Position numbers and translations under genes: made by a program. The notes beneath the pieces are model-generated. The model made no database searches and had not been told where the DNA came from. It saw only the letters and a program-made list of their open reading frames with translations. 9,117 bases of DNA from Rhodopirellula sp. (lineage in GTDB: Bacteria; Planctomycetota; Planctomycetia; Pirellulales; Pirellulaceae), in contig DOPG01000399.1 of assembly GCA_003513555.1 (NCBI GenBank), positions 1 through 9,117 of the forward strand. The letters run 5' to 3'. How positions within the stretch are numbered: position 1 is the first letter of the stretch; each line of letters begins with the position of its first letter. Shown piece after piece: positions 7,801 to 9,117 of the stretch.

Positions 7801-7831
7801 TGTCCCGCGATGGACAGGGACAGGGACAGGG
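7801..7831. repeat. GGACAG tandem triplet with a flanking inverted repeat
   Basis: GGACAG occurs three times in tandem (7812-7817, 7818-7823, 7824-7829). Just before it, TGTCCC (7801-7806) is complementary to GGGACA (7817-7822), so the array can fold into a six-base-pair hairpin with a ten-base loop, or into slipped versions of it. It is noncoding and sits about 170 bases upstream of the start at 8000. Confidence 0.5.
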
Positions 7832-7988
7832 CGGATGGTGGTGCGTTTTCACTTCTCGCAGTGATGTATGCCTGATGAAAATTTGGACTTTTGGTGGGGC
7901 GGCAGATGTGACAAAGTCGATGCGTTGGCCTGCGTTCCGGCGGCTGGTAGGCTTTTAGATGCCATTACTAATGGCAGTGTTCTTGATT

Positions 7989-7993
7989 GGAGA
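7989..7993 (+). promoter_or_regulatory. Ribosome binding site deciding the start at 8000
   Basis: GGAGA lies six bases before ATG 8000. It favours this start over the in-frame ATG at 7868, whose extra 44 residues would place a hydrophobic export signal in the interior of the protein. A second weaker option is ATG 8027, preceded by GGGAG (8013-8017) with a nine-base gap; both leave the signal peptide intact. Confidence 0.6.
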
Positions 7994-7999
7994 ATTGAA

Positions 8000-8968
8000 A
8001 TGTTTGTTTCACGGGAGTCGATGACTATGTTGCCACGTTGTTTGGCGGGTGGTGCTCTAGTATTGGTGGTAGGGTTGCTTCCTCAGGGTGTCGTCTTTTC
8101 GCAGGATTTTGTCGCGGTTGAACGGCGATTGGGCAATGCGGTTGCCGAGGGTGAAATAAATTTAGCTCAGGCCGAAGCGATGATGGATGCGTTACGGGCT
8201 AACAGAGAGATTGGCTCTCATGCGAGGTTGAAAATTCAGCTTGAAGAACGCATGAAGGTCTATGGGGAAATGCTGCGAAAGCAAGTTGCAGATGGTGATA
8301 TCTCGAAGAAAGAGGCGATGGAAAGGTACGAGTCGGCAGGTCGGAAAATAGAGTCTCACTATCGACAGGTACTGACGTGGGGGCAGTCGCGTGAGCGTGA
8401 TGAGCACAGGCATGGCGAGCGAGAGGCGAATGATGACAGCCGAAATGAACGCCGCCCGAGGGACCACCAGTCAGATGAAGAACAATGGAACGTTGAGGTT
8501 AGCGAGCAGTTGCGGAACGCAGTTGAGGAACGCCTTCGGTACCATGGGGAGGATCTGCGAGCCAAGGTTGCAACAGGAGACATTAACCGCGAGGAAATGG
8601 AGAGGGAGTACAAAACTGTACAACGAAGAATTCTGGGGGAAGCAAGAAAAGCGGAATTTGAACGTAGACGCGACAAGGATAGCACTGATGCTCCTTCTGA
8701 GCGAAAGAATGATGAGCTGCGGGAACTGCATCGGGGAATTGAAGCACGAATACGTCAAAATGGTGAGCGGCTTCGTCAGCAGTTTGCGGCGGGAAAAATC
8801 AGTCGGGAACGAATGGAAGAACAGTACCTTGAGGCGGAACGCAGAATGTGGAATTACTATCGACAGGCAGAACTAAAGATGGAACGTGAACGGCGCGGGG
8901 CTGGTCGTGACAATGAATCTGATGCCAAGGACGATGAATCTGATCAAGAGGAAAAAGAGAATGACTGA
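8000..8968 (+). CDS. Secreted, highly charged helical repeat protein, 322 residues
   Basis: I do not recognise a named family. From ATG 8000 the protein starts with a signal peptide (MFVSRESMTMLPRCLAGG, then a hydrophobic core ALVLVVGLLPQGVVFS; cleavage near residues 34-36). The mature part is almost all predicted helix and rich in Glu, Arg and Lys. It has one half unit (residues about 37-70, VAEGEINLAQAEAMM) and three full copies of a module: 77-122, 169-224 and 241-296. Each full copy runs as a helix ending in (G)E-x-LR-x-(K/Q), a turn (A-x-G-x-I-x-(K/R)-(E/K)-x), then a second helix containing a conserved Tyr. Copies one and two are separated by a very hydrophilic His/Arg/Glu linker (123-164), and the protein ends in an acidic tail (about 303-322). 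It has no cysteine in the mature part and no enzyme motif. Possible roles are a coiled scaffold or binding protein of the periplasm; this is a guess from composition. No terminator was seen after the stop. Confidence 0.85.
   Translation: MFVSRESMTMLPRCLAGGALVLVVGLLPQGVVFSQDFVAVERRLGNAVAEGEINLAQAEAMMDALRANREIGSHARLKIQLEERMKVYGEMLRKQVADGDISKKEAMERYESAGRKIESHYRQVLTWGQSRERDEHRHGEREANDDSRNERRPRDHQSDEEQWNVEVSEQLRNAVEERLRYHGEDLRAKVATGDINREEMEREYKTVQRRILGEARKAEFERRRDKDSTDAPSERKNDELRELHRGIEARIRQNGERLRQQFAAGKISRERMEEQYLEAERRMWNYYRQAELKMERERRGAGRDNESDAKDDESDQEEKEND
8228..8887 (+). repeat. Three intragenic module copies in the secreted helical protein
   Basis: The copies lie at about 8228-8365, 8504-8671 and 8720-8887. 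They align around MLRKQVADGDISKKEAMERY, DLRAKVATGDINREEMEREY and RLRQQFAAGKISRERMEEQY. The DNA copies have drifted more than the proteins, which points to an old duplication kept under protein-level constraint. Confidence 0.75.
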
Positions 8969-9117
8969 TGCAAGCCATGTGTTTGGGGCTCGGTGAAGAA
9001 AGTTCAGCCAAGAACAGTGTCCAAACAGGAATACCTTGGCCCGGCGTTGTGCTGTTTTCCAGGAGCAGGGGAAACAAATGCAATTGTGTGGCGTCCATGT
9101 GGAGGCGGAGCTGGGCA
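8969..9117. other. Right-edge sequence, no firm gene
   Basis: 149 bases after the stop of the helical repeat protein. No clear terminator hairpin was found. An ATG at 9078 has AGGGGA five bases upstream and could be the first 13 codons of a plus-strand gene (MQLCGVHVEAELG) continuing past the edge, but that is too short to support. Another frame from ATG 8977 also stays open to the edge and looks non-coding. Confidence 0.4.

Larger units (their letters stand above)
7475..7999. other. 525-base divergent intergenic region
   Basis: It separates the minus-strand gene starting at 7474 from the plus-strand gene starting at 8000, so it should hold both promoters. An A/T-rich stretch (about 7508-7530) near the minus-strand gene could be part of one, but no well-spaced -35/-10 pair stands out. 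It also holds a three-copy GGACAG tandem repeat at 7812-7829 and an imperfect direct repeat (7642-7659 and 7784-7800). Small open frames here, including one at 7643-7864, have compositions that look like translated noncoding DNA. Confidence 0.55.

Noticed and set aside
7643..7864. 73-codon plus-strand frame
   Set aside because: It runs through the GGACAG tandem repeat and the direct repeat, is rich in Arg/Gly/Cys and has no supporting feature.
7868..7999. Extra 44 N-terminal residues for the helical repeat protein (ATG 7868)
   Set aside because: No ribosome binding site, unremarkable composition, and it would bury the signal peptide. ATG 8000 has a good site and leaves the signal at the N-terminus.
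9078..9117. Possible start of another plus-strand gene with AGGGGA upstream
   Set aside because: Only 13 codons are visible, too few to tell from chance; mentioned in the right-edge entry only.

Overview
The window looks like chromosomal DNA of a planctomycete (PVC group; Pirellulaceae-like is the best guess). The evidence is protein architecture: a very long exported protein that starts with the membrane-bound-dehydrogenase-type beta-propeller and carries the CxxCH heme-binding domain known from Pirellula/Verrucomicrobium, and an ECF sigma factor of the Rhodopirellula/Verrucomicrobium type followed by a FecR-like/anti-sigma-like membrane protein. Base composition is moderate by eye, coding density is loose, and only some genes have clear Shine-Dalgarno sites. 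No rRNA, tRNA, CRISPR, insertion sequence or phage gene was seen.

Layout from left to right. Positions 1-1498, minus strand: a two-gene unit. The ECF sigma factor comes first (962-1498) and overlaps by 4 bases (ATGA) a single-pass membrane protein (1-965) that runs off the left edge. It has a short cytoplasmic anti-sigma-like N-terminus and a large extracytoplasmic domain. Positions 1721-6241, minus strand: a 1506-residue exported multidomain protein. In order it has a signal peptide, beta-propeller, HEAT repeats, a c-type heme site (CITCH) and what appears to be a complete N,N-dimethylformamidase large-subunit-like module including its internal LamG domain. Positions 6242-6730 have no convincing gene. 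Positions 6731-7474, minus strand: a 247-residue membrane-associated protein of unknown function. Positions 7475-7999 form a divergent intergenic region with short repeats. Positions 8000-8968, plus strand: a secreted, highly charged, helical protein built from three copies of a module of about 45-55 residues. Positions 8969-9117 have no firm gene.

How the genes may work together. The sigma factor and its overlapping membrane partner are very likely one signalling unit. Whether they control the large gene just upstream on the same strand is an inference from proximity. The large protein should act outside the cytoplasm, where a formamidase-like hydrolase is physically tied to a propeller and a cytochrome. 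That fusion is the most interesting item here. The two genes on the right show no visible functional link to it.
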